Shown: positions 16,139 through 23,994, counted from the stretch's first letter. The stretch: DNA of 34,169 bases from an uncultured Acidimicrobiales bacterium (GCA_902805655.1 CADCTF010000011.1:1-34169), one strand, 5' to 3'. The notes: generated by a model from the letters alone, not told the origin. Translations and numbers: made by a program.

Positions 16139-17773
16139 TCAGGGGCAGGGCACCCGCACGGAGGTCGGGCGCGCTTCCTTCTTCAGCCGGTCGGCCAAGC
16201 GCATGGCCAGGGCCACGATCGTGAGCGTCGGGTTGGCCGAGCCACCGGCCGGGAACACCGAGGACCCGGTCACGAAGAGGTTGTCGACACCGTGCACCCG
16301 GGAGTCCGCATCGACGACACCTTGGTCCGGCCTCACCGACATGCGCGTCGTGCCCATGTGGTGGTAGCCGTAGCCCAGCCGGGGCACGCCCCGGTCGGGC
16401 AGCAGCGGCGAGACCCGCACGTTGAAGTGGCGCTCCAGCAGGGGGGCCATCAGCTCGTGGCTCCGACGCATGCTGTCGGCGTCATCGACGCCGACGCGCC
16501 AGTCGAGCTCGACCTCCGGCATGCCGAACCGGTCGACGCCGTGGCCGAGGCGCACGACGCTGTCGGGTCGCGGGGCCTGCTCGGCCATGGCGTGGAGGTC
16601 GAACATGATCGGGGCTCGGTGCGGCCGGCCGGCCCGGTCGGCGGTCACCGCGTGTCGTTGCCGGACGAAGTAGCCCGCCATGGCCGGCACCGACGCCACG
16701 ATCGCGGCCGCATCCCGCGCCGCTCCGGGGTCGGCCTGCCGCCGATGCCACATGGCGGCGACCCTCCGCACCGCGCCCACACCTCGCTGGTCGACACGCC
16801 CCGCCCGCCCGACCGGCAGGACGGCCCGTGCCGGTCGCCAAGCCAGGATGAACGCCGTGCTCAGGAGGCCTTCTCGGCGCAGCACCTCGGCGTCGAGGGC
16901 GTAGGTTGCCTGCACCGGGTGGCCCGCCTTGAGGAAGATGTCCCACGCGTCGGTGCGGTAGAAGAGCTTGTGAGTCCTCGGGGCGACGAAGCCGGAGAGG
17001 TAGTGCGGATGCTCCATGAAGTACCGGCCCACCTGGTCGTGGTGGTTGCCGACTCCGGCAGGCGTGCCGGTGCGTGACGCCAGCAGCAGCCGGGGGGTCT
17101 CGATGCCTCCGGCGGCCACCACGTAGGTGCGGGCTCGCACCGTGAACCGTCGCCCGTCGGACCCCCGAGCGGCCACCGCTTCGATCCCGGCTCCGGTCCC
17201 TCTGGAGATGAGCTCGGTGGCGACGGCCTCGACCACCATCGTCGTGTTCGGGTCGGCGGCGAGGCTCCTCGGCAGGGTCTGGGTGAACACGTCGGGCGGC
17301 GCGAACGAGAAGAAGCGCCGCAGCGCGGACTCGATGAACGGCTCGTCGGGTTCAGCGGGCTGCATGCCCCAGAGCGTCCGGGCTCGCTTGTAGTACGGCT
17401 CGAGGCTTGCCCGGGCGAACGGCCACCCGGGCGCCCGGACACCGGGACGGGCCTCCATGTCGAGCTCGTCCAGCTCGCGGAGCCGAACGCGGGTCTGCCC
17501 CCCGGGCGTCGCGATGTGCCAGTGCTGCGCGCTGCCGCCGACACCCTGAACACGGGAAGCCTCTAGGTCGTACCGAAGTCCCACGCTCCTGCCGGCGTGG
17601 TATGGCTGCCCGCCCGCGGGCGGGTGCGCGCCGCCCGACTCGAGCAGCACGACGGTGAGTCCCGAGCCGAGCAGCTCCGCGGCCAGGGTCAGGCCGGCTG
17701 GGCCTCCGCCGACGATGCACACGTCGGCCGCCAGCTGCTCTTCGTCTCCCAGGGTCCCGCTGTGGCGGATCAC
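16139..17773 (-). CDS. GMC-family FAD-dependent oxidoreductase
   Basis: This 544-aa protein has a GTG start. The N-terminal Rossmann motif VCIVGGGPAGLTLAAELLGS binds FAD, with a Glu at the end of the second strand (VVLLESGG). The C-terminus has GYGYHHMGTTRM and LFVTGSSVFPAGGSANPT, the substrate-side His and Asn segment of glucose-methanol-choline oxidoreductases of the choline dehydrogenase/gluconate dehydrogenase type. These enzymes oxidise alcohols or sugars. No Tat signal is visible. AGGTGA just before the GTG supports this start, and the start codon overlaps the stop of a possible upstream microprotein (GTGA). Substrate and electron acceptor are unknown. Confidence 0.92.
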   Translation of the reverse strand: MIRHSGTLGDEEQLAADVCIVGGGPAGLTLAAELLGSGLTVVLLESGGAHPPAGGQPYHAGRSVGLRYDLEASRVQGVGGSAQHWHIATPGGQTRVRLRELDELDMEARPGVRAPGWPFARASLEPYYKRARTLWGMQPAEPDEPFIESALRRFFSFAPPDVFTQTLPRSLAADPNTTMVVEAVATELISRGTGAGIEAVAARGSDGRRFTVRARTYVVAAGGIETPRLLLASRTGTPAGVGNHHDQVGRYFMEHPHYLSGFVAPRTHKLFYRTDAWDIFLKAGHPVQATYALDAEVLRREGLLSTAFILAWRPARAVLPVGRAGRVDQRGVGAVRRVAAMWHRRQADPGAARDAAAIVASVPAMAGYFVRQRHAVTADRAGRPHRAPIMFDLHAMAEQAPRPDSVVRLGHGVDRFGMPEVELDWRVGVDDADSMRRSHELMAPLLERHFNVRVSPLLPDRGVPRLGYGYHHMGTTRMSVRPDQGVVDADSRVHGVDNLFVTGSSVFPAGGSANPTLTIVALAMRLADRLKKEARPTSVRVPCP

Positions 17774-17844
17774 TCGTCACCTGCCCAATCGTCGGTGTGG
17801 ACGAACTTGCCCCACGGCCGGGCGAGAGTGTGCCATAGCGGCAC
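17770..17844 (-). CDS. Possible 24-aa microprotein coupled to the GMC gene
   Basis: Between the six-hairpin gene and the GMC gene, one minus-strand frame reads LWHTLARPWGKFVHTDDW and ends in TGA overlapping the GMC GTG by four bases, the same junction type used elsewhere in this window. Codons have GC-rich third positions like real genes here. The only usable in-frame start is GTG at 17844, with a weak AGG six bases upstream. The frame is closed upstream by a TGA, leaving 11 further codons without an obvious start. It could be a leader peptide, a small partner of the oxidoreductase, or a remnant of a longer gene. Confidence 0.45.
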   Translation of the reverse strand: MPLWHTLARPWGKFVHTDDWAGDE

Positions 17845-17885
17845 GGCCGACCTGACCGCGCGGCGGAACCGCTGGCGTCAGGTGA

Positions 17886-20171
17886 TCAGGAGAACGATCC
17901 CGATGGTGGCGGCAGGGAGGGCTCTCCTGCGGGTGGTTCCTCGGCCCCGGCTGCCTCCGCACGCGGGAAGTCGGCGAACGGTGCCAGCAGCGCTTCGCCC
18001 CGCAGCTCGGTGGACGACCAGCGGGCATCGAGCCCGGGCGCGGTGAAGCGAACGGGAGCACCCCGGCCGGATGCATGCGGCTCGAGCTGCCACAGCAGTG
18101 CCGGGCGGTCACCATGCCAGCGCACCGCGAACGACACGAGGCCCGCATGCGTGGGGGCCTCGTGCACCTCGAGGCCCTGACCGGCCCAGCCGTCGGGCAG
18201 GAGCGAGCACAGCGCCAGATCGATGCCTGTGCTGGCGGTCGCAACCTCCCGCACCAGGAGGTTGCGCACCAACGTCAGGAGCTCGGCAGCGGCCCAGCCG
18301 TGGTGGCCGTCGCCCATGCAACCTCCCCCGAGCTGGGGGTGGATCGCCTGAGGCCAGGTGTACGTGGGCGTGGCGGCGTCCAGCATCCACTGCAGGCGGT
18401 CGAGAGCCCTGCGGTCCCCCGCCTCCAGCTCCACCGCGGCGAGCTGCAGCGTGAGGTACGTGCCGAGGCCGGTGTGGCTGAGGCTCTGGAAGTACGCCCG
18501 GTCGATGCAGTAGCGGTCGCGGACGGCGCTTGCCGTCGCTTGGATCATGGGATGGTCGGCGGCGTACAGCCCGAGTGGTGAGCAGGCGACGAGCGAGCCG
18601 ATGATGGCCGGGTCGATGCCGCGACGAGGCCCGGCCGGCAGCACCGGCGAGCCCAGGCGCTCGGCTACGAGTGCGATCGACTGCTCGAGGTCGCCGCGCA
18701 GATTCGCAGCCCACGTCCCGACCTCGAGCGCCTGATCCGTGCGGCCGGCCTCGCCGAGGAGGCTGGCGGCGTCGAGCAAGCCCCGCAGGGACCAGAGGTC
18801 GTCCCAGTAGTAGTGGTCGAACGGCCCGAGGTGCTCGACCGGCACGCCGGCCGGGAGCAGGCCGCGGAGCACCGCTTCGTCCGGCGAGCGCTTCCCGTGG
18901 CGCTTCCGCTCGATCCAGCCGGCCCCTGCGGCGACCGAGTCTGCGTCGAGGAACGACGCGTCTCCGGTGAGCCGCCAGTGCTCGGCCATGGCGTACAGCG
19001 CCGTTCCGTTGGCGTCCCACTCCTCGCGCTGGCTGCCGAAGCCCCCGTCGGCCGACTGTCGTTCGGGAAGGTGGCGGATGACCTCGTCGGCTTCGCGGTG
19101 GAAGCCGTACCGATCGAGGGCACCGAGCAGATACGCCGCGTCACGGAGCTGGAAGTGATGGGCGGTGAAGGGGCCGGGCGTGACGTCCTGCCCCTCGTGG
19201 AACAGCAGCATGTAGCGCCGGTTCACCTCTACCGCATTCGCCAGCTTGCCTTCGGGCAGCACCAGGCGCATGCCACGGTTGGCGGTCTGCGCCTGCCAGC
19301 TGCGGACGACCACGTCGCTCTCCGGGAGCTCCGTGGGCGGCTCGGGCAACGCGGTCGTTCCCCGCCGGGAGCGGCCTCTTCCGTGCGCGTCGGGCTCCAC
19401 GGCGAACGGCACGGCCACCCGCAAGGTGGCCCGATGCGCCAGCGGGAACACGAACGCGGCCTGGGCCATGCCCGCGTCGTCGTGGAGCTCCGTGGGGAAC
19501 GACTCCCCCGCCTCACCCCGCAACACCTCGTGGGCCGAGTCACCGTCGTGAAGCGTTCCGGCGGACACCCTTCGTGGGCGCTTCGGGAACAGCAGCGCCG
19601 GCCGGTCGTCGACCATGACGGTCCGGTCGTGCAGAGCGATGCGCTCCACGACCGCCAGGCCCTCGGGGTTGTAGGGGCGCACGGCGAACGCAACCGCGAA
19701 CGGGATGCTGGTGGCGTTGGTGATCTCCACCACCACCATCGGCTCCTCACCCGGGACGGCATAGACCCGGTGCAGCGCGTCCCCACCTGGGACACGCATC
19801 GCCGTCTCCACGACCGGCGTGTCGGACACGAGTGACTGCCGCACGCTCGGCTCGCGGGACGGCAGGTGCCAGCGGTCGTCCGCGCCGATCCACCAGTCGA
19901 GCGACCAGCCGCCGTACCGGGGCGTCACCAAGCCGCGGGGATCGACGATCGCCTTGCTGGGCGAACCCACCGTGCCGACCGACGTCCAGTTGCGGTTGGT
20001 GAGGTTCGTGGCCGCGGCCAGGTGCCTGCGGGGCACGAAGGCCGGCGAGCGCGGGTCGAGCTGACGCTCGAGCCAGTACGGCAACACCCAGCTCGACAGC
20101 TCCACGTCCACGTTCGCCGCGTCGCCCGACCGGCCCGTCGCCTTCCGGGATGCCCGGCTCCGTGCGCCCAT
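17886..20171 (-). CDS. Six-hairpin ((alpha/alpha)6) glycosidase-like protein
   Basis: This 761-aa protein has an N-terminal beta-rich half (residues about 20-290) with PRYGGWSLDWWIGADDRWH and EPMVVVEITNATSIPFAVAFAVRP. The C-terminal helical toroid carries DGGFGSQREEWDANGTALYAMAEHWRLTGD, FDHYYWDDLWSLRGLLDAA and GGGCMGDGHHGWAAAELL. This is the layout of GH15/GH94-like six-hairpin glycosidases and phosphorylases, with acidic residues in the toroid as catalytic candidates. No signal peptide is visible. The exact family and substrate are not recognisable. The ATG at 20171 overlaps the gpsA TGA by one base; the preceding GTG (20174) is an equal alternative, with a four-base overlap. Confidence 0.8.
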   Translation of the reverse strand: MGARSRASRKATGRSGDAANVDVELSSWVLPYWLERQLDPRSPAFVPRRHLAAATNLTNRNWTSVGTVGSPSKAIVDPRGLVTPRYGGWSLDWWIGADDRWHLPSREPSVRQSLVSDTPVVETAMRVPGGDALHRVYAVPGEEPMVVVEITNATSIPFAVAFAVRPYNPEGLAVVERIALHDRTVMVDDRPALLFPKRPRRVSAGTLHDGDSAHEVLRGEAGESFPTELHDDAGMAQAAFVFPLAHRATLRVAVPFAVEPDAHGRGRSRRGTTALPEPPTELPESDVVVRSWQAQTANRGMRLVLPEGKLANAVEVNRRYMLLFHEGQDVTPGPFTAHHFQLRDAAYLLGALDRYGFHREADEVIRHLPERQSADGGFGSQREEWDANGTALYAMAEHWRLTGDASFLDADSVAAGAGWIERKRHGKRSPDEAVLRGLLPAGVPVEHLGPFDHYYWDDLWSLRGLLDAASLLGEAGRTDQALEVGTWAANLRGDLEQSIALVAERLGSPVLPAGPRRGIDPAIIGSLVACSPLGLYAADHPMIQATASAVRDRYCIDRAYFQSLSHTGLGTYLTLQLAAVELEAGDRRALDRLQWMLDAATPTYTWPQAIHPQLGGGCMGDGHHGWAAAELLTLVRNLLVREVATASTGIDLALCSLLPDGWAGQGLEVHEAPTHAGLVSFAVRWHGDRPALLWQLEPHASGRGAPVRFTAPGLDARWSSTELRGEALLAPFADFPRAEAAGAEEPPAGEPSLPPPSGSFS

Positions 20172-21175
20172 CACGCCATCCCGTGCAGCTCGCGACGACT
20201 CTCGCGGCCCATCAGCGCCGGGATGACGTCGCGCGCCGGCTTGCCGTGATCGATGACGGCGGAGACCTGTTCGGCGATCGGCACGTCGACACCGTGACGC
20301 GCCGCCAGCTCGACCACCACTCGGGCGGTGCGCACGCCCTCGGTGACCGTGGTCGTGCCGGCCATGATCTCCTCGAGCGTGCGGCCCCTGCCGAGCTGCT
20401 CGCCCATCTGACGGTTGCGGCTCTGCCGGCTGGTGCAGGTGGCCACCAGGTCGCCCAGCCCGGCCAGGCCGCTGAAGGTGAGCGAGCGCCCGCCGAGCGC
20501 AACCCCCAGGCGCGTCAGCTCGGCCAGCCCGCGGGTGACGAGCGCGGCGCGGGTGTTGTCGCCGAAGCCCAGCCCGTCGGACATGCCTGCCGCGATGGCC
20601 ACCACGTTCTTCAAGGCGCCTGCGACCTCACATCCGATCACGTCGTCGTTCGTGTAGACCCGGAACGCGTCGGTCGAGAACAGCTGCTGCAGAGAGGCGC
20701 ACACGACCTGGTCCTCGAGCGCGATCACGGCCGCGGCCGGGAAGCCGGCGAGGATCTCTCCGGCGAAGTTCGGGCCCGTCAACAACCCCACGGGGTGGGC
20801 AGGAACGAGCTCGCGGATCACCTCGGTCATGCGCAACAGGGTGCGTTGCTCGAGGCCCTTGGCCAAGCTCAGGATCGGCACGCCCGGGGGCAAGTGCGAC
20901 GCAGCCTGTGCGACTGCGGAACGCACGGCGTGCGACGGCACGCCGATCACCACGACATCCGCCCCAGCCAGGCACTGCTCCATCGACGTGGTGGCGCGTA
21001 GGCCCGACGGCAGCCGGTGGTGGCCGGCATACGACGAGCTGGCGTGGCGCTCGTTGACCTCCTCAGCCAGCTCCGCTCGGCGTGTCCAGAGCGTGACCGC
21101 GGCGTTGGAGGACGCGACGACGCCGACCGTCGTCGCCCAGGATCCCGCCCCGATCACCGCCACCCCGGTCGTCAC
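20171..21175 (-). CDS. gpsA: NAD(P)-dependent glycerol-3-phosphate dehydrogenase
   Basis: This 334-aa protein has a GTG start. The N-terminal VAVIGAGSWATTVG is the dinucleotide-binding GxGxW motif of GpsA. LTGPNFAGEI and GALKNVVAIAAGMSDGLGFGDNTRAAL are the conserved substrate-site blocks with the catalytic Lys. The enzyme reduces dihydroxyacetone phosphate to sn-glycerol-3-phosphate for phospholipid synthesis. It starts a minus-strand run with the glycosidase-like gene, sharing a TGATG/GTGATG junction. It is divergent from cofC with 46 bases between the starts. Length and motifs are complete, so function is secure; its link to the downstream genes is inference. Confidence 0.95.
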   Translation of the reverse strand: MTTGVAVIGAGSWATTVGVVASSNAAVTLWTRRAELAEEVNERHASSSYAGHHRLPSGLRATTSMEQCLAGADVVVIGVPSHAVRSAVAQAASHLPPGVPILSLAKGLEQRTLLRMTEVIRELVPAHPVGLLTGPNFAGEILAGFPAAAVIALEDQVVCASLQQLFSTDAFRVYTNDDVIGCEVAGALKNVVAIAAGMSDGLGFGDNTRAALVTRGLAELTRLGVALGGRSLTFSGLAGLGDLVATCTSRQSRNRQMGEQLGRGRTLEEIMAGTTTVTEGVRTARVVVELAARHGVDVPIAEQVSAVIDHGKPARDVIPALMGRESRRELHGMA

Positions 21176-21221
21176 GCGCTCACGTTAGACATACGGGTCC
21201 CCGACCGTAGACTCCGGGCCG

Positions 21222-21797
21222 ATGGCCCCCGCCGCAGTCGTGACGCTCGTGCCGGTGAAGGCCTTCAGCCAAGCCAAGCGTCGCCTGGCGCCCACGTTGG
21301 GGCCCGCCGAACGGTCGGCGCTGGCCCGCGCCATGGCCGACGGAGTGCTGGCGGCAGCCTCGGCCGCACCCGTCGCCGTCGCCTGCGACGACGTCGGCGT
21401 GGCTCAGTGGGCCGAGCTGCGGGGGGCTCGTGTCATCTGGACAGCGGGCCTCGGCCTGGACGGCGCCGTGGCTCGGGGCCTCGAGGTCCTCGCCGCGGAC
21501 GGGCACCGCCAGGTGATCGTGGCCCATGCCGACCTGCCCCTGGCCACAGACCTCACGCGCGTCGCACGCTTCCCCGGCGTCACGATCGTCCCGGACCGCC
21601 ACGACGACGGCACCAACGTCCTGTGCGTGCCGGCGGCGTCGTCCTTCCCCTTCGCCTACGGGCCCGGCTCGTTCCGCCGTCACCACGCCTTGGCGAGGAC
21701 GCTCGGCCACGACGTTCGCATCGCTCGCCTCGCCGACCTCAGCTGGGACGTCGACGTGCCGGACGACCTGGTCGCGATCAGCCCGGCCGGCGTCTGA
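21222..21797 (+). CDS. cofC: 2-phospho-L-lactate (or PEP) guanylyltransferase CofC/FbiD
   Basis: This 191-aa nucleotidyltransferase begins VVTLVPVKAFSQAKRRLAP, the CofC form of the GT-A nucleotide-binding loop, followed by HRQVIVAHADLPLA, where the Asp coordinates metal, and DRHDDGTNVLCVP. The family joins GTP to 2-phospholactate or phosphoenolpyruvate in coenzyme F420 synthesis, so this organism probably makes F420. ATG at 21222. It is followed after 17 bases by a PIG-L deacetylase, probably in the same transcript. No other F420 gene (cofD, cofE, cofG/H) is in the window. Confidence 0.9.
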   Translation: MAPAAVVTLVPVKAFSQAKRRLAPTLGPAERSALARAMADGVLAAASAAPVAVACDDVGVAQWAELRGARVIWTAGLGLDGAVARGLEVLAADGHRQVIVAHADLPLATDLTRVARFPGVTIVPDRHDDGTNVLCVPAASSFPFAYGPGSFRRHHALARTLGHDVRIARLADLSWDVDVPDDLVAISPAGV

Positions 21798-21814
21798 GCC
21801 CACAGGAGAGACCC

Positions 21815-22543
21815 TTGGCACCCTCGTCGAACCTCGAACGACCCGGCCGCGCGCTGGCCATCGGAGCCCACCCGGACGACATCGAGTTCGGCTGCGGCGG
21901 CACCCTCGCCAAGTGGGCGGCCGGCGGCACGGACATCTTCCACCTGGTCTGCACCGACGGCTCGAAGGGCTCGTGGGATCCCGACGAGGCTCCGGCCCGG
22001 CTGGTCGCGGCCCGCCAGGAAGAGCAGCGAGCGGCCTCTCGCGCTCTCGGTGGAGCCGGGGACGTCGTCTTCCTCGGCTGGACCGACGGCGAGCTGGAGT
22101 CAGGGCTGCGGCAGCGCTGGGAGGTGGCCTACTGGATCCGCAAGCTGAGGCCCGACGTGGTGCTCGGGCACGACCCGTGGCGGCGGTACCGGCTGCACCC
22201 CGACCATCGCAACGCCGGCTTCCTGGCCACCGACGGCATCGTGGCGGCGCGCGACCCGCTCTTCTTCCCTGAGCAGGAGATCCAGCCGCACCGCCCGGAG
22301 ACCCTGCTGCTGTGGGAGGCAGAGGAGCCCGACCACGTCGAGGACGTGGTCGGCTTCGAGGACCACAAGCATCGGGCGCTGCTGGAGCACAAGAGCCAGC
22401 TGCGCTCGACGATGCACATCGAGGGTGACGACGCGGGCCAGGCCGCCGCCTTCCGCGCCCGGATGCTCGACCGGCTCGCCGAGCACGGAGGTCGGGCCGG
22501 TCTGCGGCTGGGAGAGGCGTTCCGGATCATGCGCGACCTCTAG
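21815..22543 (+). CDS. PIG-L / LmbE family N-acyl-sugar deacetylase-like protein
   Basis: This protein is 242 aa. ALAIGAHPDDIEFGCGGTLAKW carries the zinc-binding HPDD motif of LmbE/MshB/Mca proteins, and RYRLHPDHRNAG carries the third zinc ligand His. The family removes N-acetyl or other acyl groups from amino-sugar conjugates such as mycothiol intermediates. The TTG at 21815 is taken as start because AGGAG lies six bases before it and no ATG or GTG lies between the cofC stop and the HPDD motif. The substrate is unknown; its placement after cofC does not by itself imply an F420 role. Confidence 0.87.
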   Translation: MAPSSNLERPGRALAIGAHPDDIEFGCGGTLAKWAAGGTDIFHLVCTDGSKGSWDPDEAPARLVAARQEEQRAASRALGGAGDVVFLGWTDGELESGLRQRWEVAYWIRKLRPDVVLGHDPWRRYRLHPDHRNAGFLATDGIVAARDPLFFPEQEIQPHRPETLLLWEAEEPDHVEDVVGFEDHKHRALLEHKSQLRSTMHIEGDDAGQAAAFRARMLDRLAEHGGRAGLRLGEAFRIMRDL

Positions 22544-22562
22544 GACTGGCGGGGGGCGGCCC

Positions 22563-22853
22563 TCACCAGTCCTGGTCGTCGAAGAACGCCTCGTCGACCT
22601 CGCCGCCGAGAGGCGTCGTCGTGCCGATCGCCCGCTGCAGGAAGGCCAGGCAGCGCTGAGCCAGCTCGGCGTCCTGTGCGTCCTGCAGGCTCGTGGTGAA
22701 GCCCAGCATGGCCGACACCAGCACGTCGATGGCGATCTCACCGTCGTGGTGGTCCAGGTGCTCGTCGAGGAGGAACTCCGCCTCGGGCACCTCGCGCAAG
22801 AGCTCGGAGATGAACGCGGCCGGGTTGTGGCTCAGATCGATGGGCTCGGACAC
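22563..22853 (-). CDS. Acidic 96-aa helical protein, function unknown
   Basis: The reading from GTG at 22853 begins VSEPIDLSHNPAAFISELLR, continues VPEAEFLLDEHLDHHDGEI and ends DEAFFDDQDW. It is acidic and mostly helical, with no Cys motif, membrane segment or recognised domain. The repeated short acidic/hydrophobic pattern looks coding and is conserved in codon style with its neighbours. No Shine-Dalgarno sequence is visible before the GTG. It converges on the PIG-L gene with 19 bases between stops. It might be a small cytosolic adaptor or immunity-type protein; this is not supported further. Confidence 0.65.
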   Translation of the reverse strand: MSEPIDLSHNPAAFISELLREVPEAEFLLDEHLDHHDGEIAIDVLVSAMLGFTTSLQDAQDAELAQRCLAFLQRAIGTTTPLGGEVDEAFFDDQDW

Positions 22854-22887
22854 GCCAAGAGCGTGCCATGACGTGCCCCCGGCGCGA

Positions 22888-22915
22888 AGAGGGGGGCGCC
22901 GTGGCGCCCCCCTTC
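22888..22915 (-). terminator. GC-rich hairpin after the H1-like gene
   Basis: GGGGGGCGCC (22891-22900) and GGCGCCCCCC (22903-22912) form a near-continuous 10-bp stem with a minimal loop (realistically nine pairs and a four-base loop). It lies 24 bases beyond the stop of the minus-strand H1-like gene, and TCTTC follows on that strand. It is a plausible terminator for the hupB-H1 unit, although the T-run is poor. Confidence 0.55.
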
Positions 22916-22936
22916 TCCTAGCCGGCCGTGCCGCTC

Positions 22937-23323
22937 CTAGCGGCGGGCGGTCGACTTCTTGGCCACGGTCTTCTTGGCCACGGTCTTCTTCGCGGGAGCC
23001 TTGACCACAGCGGCCTTCTTCGCCACCGTCTTCTTGGCCGGCGCCTTGGCCACGGTGGCCTTCTTGGCCGGTGTGGTCTTGGCCACGGTGGCCTTCTTGG
23101 CCGGTGTGGTCTTGGCCACGGTGGCCTTCTTGGCCGGGGCCTTGGTCGTCGTCGTCGCCTTCTGGGGGACGGACTTCTTGGCCACTACGGCCTTCGCGGT
23201 CGGCGCCGCCTTCTTGGTGGCCGCTCGGGTTGCGGCACCCACCTTCGAAGCCGTGGCCTTGGCGGCCGACTTGACCGTGGTCTTCTTGGCGGCGGGAGCG
23301 GCCTTCTTCGCTGCGGGTGCCAT
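22937..23323 (-). CDS. Lys/Ala-rich histone H1-like protein
   Basis: This is a 128-aa basic protein made almost only of Ala, Lys, Thr, Val and Pro, with KK-A pairs throughout (PAAKKAAPAAKKTT, APAKKTVAKKAAV) and a final TARR. It has no globular domain. Such H1-like tails bind DNA non-specifically. It contains an 11-residue repeat (AKTTPAKKATV) encoded by a near-perfect 33-base tandem repeat. It lies 20 bases after hupB on the same strand, so the pair probably forms one chromatin operon. The ATG has GAAAGG some 11 bases upstream. The composition is strongly biased, but codon use is GC3-rich like a real gene. Confidence 0.82.
   Translation of the reverse strand: MAPAAKKAAPAAKKTTVKSAAKATASKVGAATRAATKKAAPTAKAVVAKKSVPQKATTTTKAPAKKATVAKTTPAKKATVAKTTPAKKATVAKAPAKKTVAKKAAVVKAPAKKTVAKKTVAKKSTARR
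23046..23137 (-). repeat. 33-base tandem repeat inside the H1-like gene
   Basis: Two exact 33-base units (23046-23078 and 23079-23111) are followed by 26 bases of a third. Each unit encodes 11 residues of the AKTTPAKKATV type. In-frame expansion or loss would change tail length without a frameshift, as in other H1-like tails. Confidence 0.85.
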
Positions 23324-23343
23324 GGCTCGTTGCCTTTCGGTCG

Positions 23344-23847
23344 CTACTTCTTCTTCGTCGACTTGGCGGCCTTCTTGGCTGCCGGAGCCTTGGTCGCAGA
23401 CTTCGAAGCCGGCGCCTTGGTGGCCTTGGCGGCCGGAGCCTTGCTCGCCGCGGCCTTGGTGGCCGTGGCCTTGCTCGCCGAGGCCTTCGTGGTCGCCGAG
23501 GCCTTCGTGGCCGCAGATGCCTTCGTGGCCGAGCCCGCCTTCTTGGCTGCGCTCGCCTTCTTGGCGGTGCCCTTGGTGTTGAGGGACGTCTTGTACGCAG
23601 CACCGGCAGCGAAGCGAACGCCCTTGCTGGCGGCGATCTTCACCGGGGCACCCGTCTGCGGGTTGCGCCCGGTGCGGGCACCACGGGAGGTCGGGTTGAA
23701 GGTGCCGAACCCGACGATGGTCACCTTCTCGCCGGCACGGGTGGCATCCATGACCGCTTCCACGAAGGCGTTCAACGTGGACTCCGTCTGGCGCTTGTCC
23801 AGACCAGACTTGGCGATGATGGATTCGACGAGCTCGCCCTTGTTCAC
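23344..23847 (-). CDS. hupB: HupB-type HU protein with long Lys/Ala tail
   Basis: This protein is 167 aa. Residues 1-90 are a complete HU/IHF fold: NKGELVESIIAKSGLDKRQ, then VGFGTFNPTSRGARTGRNPQTG, the DNA-gripping arm with its Pro at the tip of the conserved RNPQTG. Residues 95-167 are a basic tail of ATKA, ATKAS and APAKK repeats, as in mycobacterial HupB, which compacts DNA and can be acetylated. GTG at 23847 is fixed by AGGAGG four bases upstream (23852-23857); the longer frame is rejected. It is the first gene of a pair with the H1-like gene. Palindromic sites lie in its upstream region. Confidence 0.95.
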   Translation of the reverse strand: MNKGELVESIIAKSGLDKRQTESTLNAFVEAVMDATRAGEKVTIVGFGTFNPTSRGARTGRNPQTGAPVKIAASKGVRFAAGAAYKTSLNTKGTAKKASAAKKAGSATKASAATKASATTKASASKATATKAAASKAPAAKATKAPASKSATKAPAAKKAAKSTKKK

Positions 23848-23871
23848 TGGGCCTCCTGGCGTGTTGGGAAG

Positions 23872-23945
23872 TTTCATGCCATGAAAGAGCTTTTGACCCT
23901 CCAGGTCAAGCATCCTCGCGCCGCGGATCCCTTGTCTGACAAGGG
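23872..23945. promoter_or_regulatory. Three palindromes in the hupB divergent control region
   Basis: Within 74 bases upstream of hupB lie three inverted repeats: TTTCATG-C-CATGAAA (23872-23886), TTGACC-N5-GGTCAA (23893-23909) and CCCTTGTC-T-GACAAGGG (23929-23945, 8-bp arms). The middle repeat supplies a TTGACC -35-like hexamer on both strands. The area is AT-richer than its surroundings. It separates hupB from the 73-aa gene, so these may be operators for either. No known regulator consensus is recognised. Confidence 0.55.
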
Positions 23946-23990
23946 TTTCGAAGCATCGTCACCGGGAGTCCCTTTTGCTGCAAGGGTTTC
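23940..23990 (+). repeat. Direct repeat CAAGGGTTTC, 41 bases apart
   Basis: The same ten bases occur at 23940-23949 and 23981-23990, the second just before the start of the 73-aa gene. The first copy overlaps the right half of the CCCTTGTC palindrome. It may be a duplicated regulator half-site. Confidence 0.5.
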
Positions 23991-23994
23991 AGGT

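Noticed and set aside
18813-19835. 340-aa plus-strand frame
   Set aside because: It is antisense to the six-hairpin protein and without motifs.
23046-23137. CRISPR-like repeat array
   Set aside because: The units are contiguous, with no spacers, and encode an in-frame basic protein repeat.
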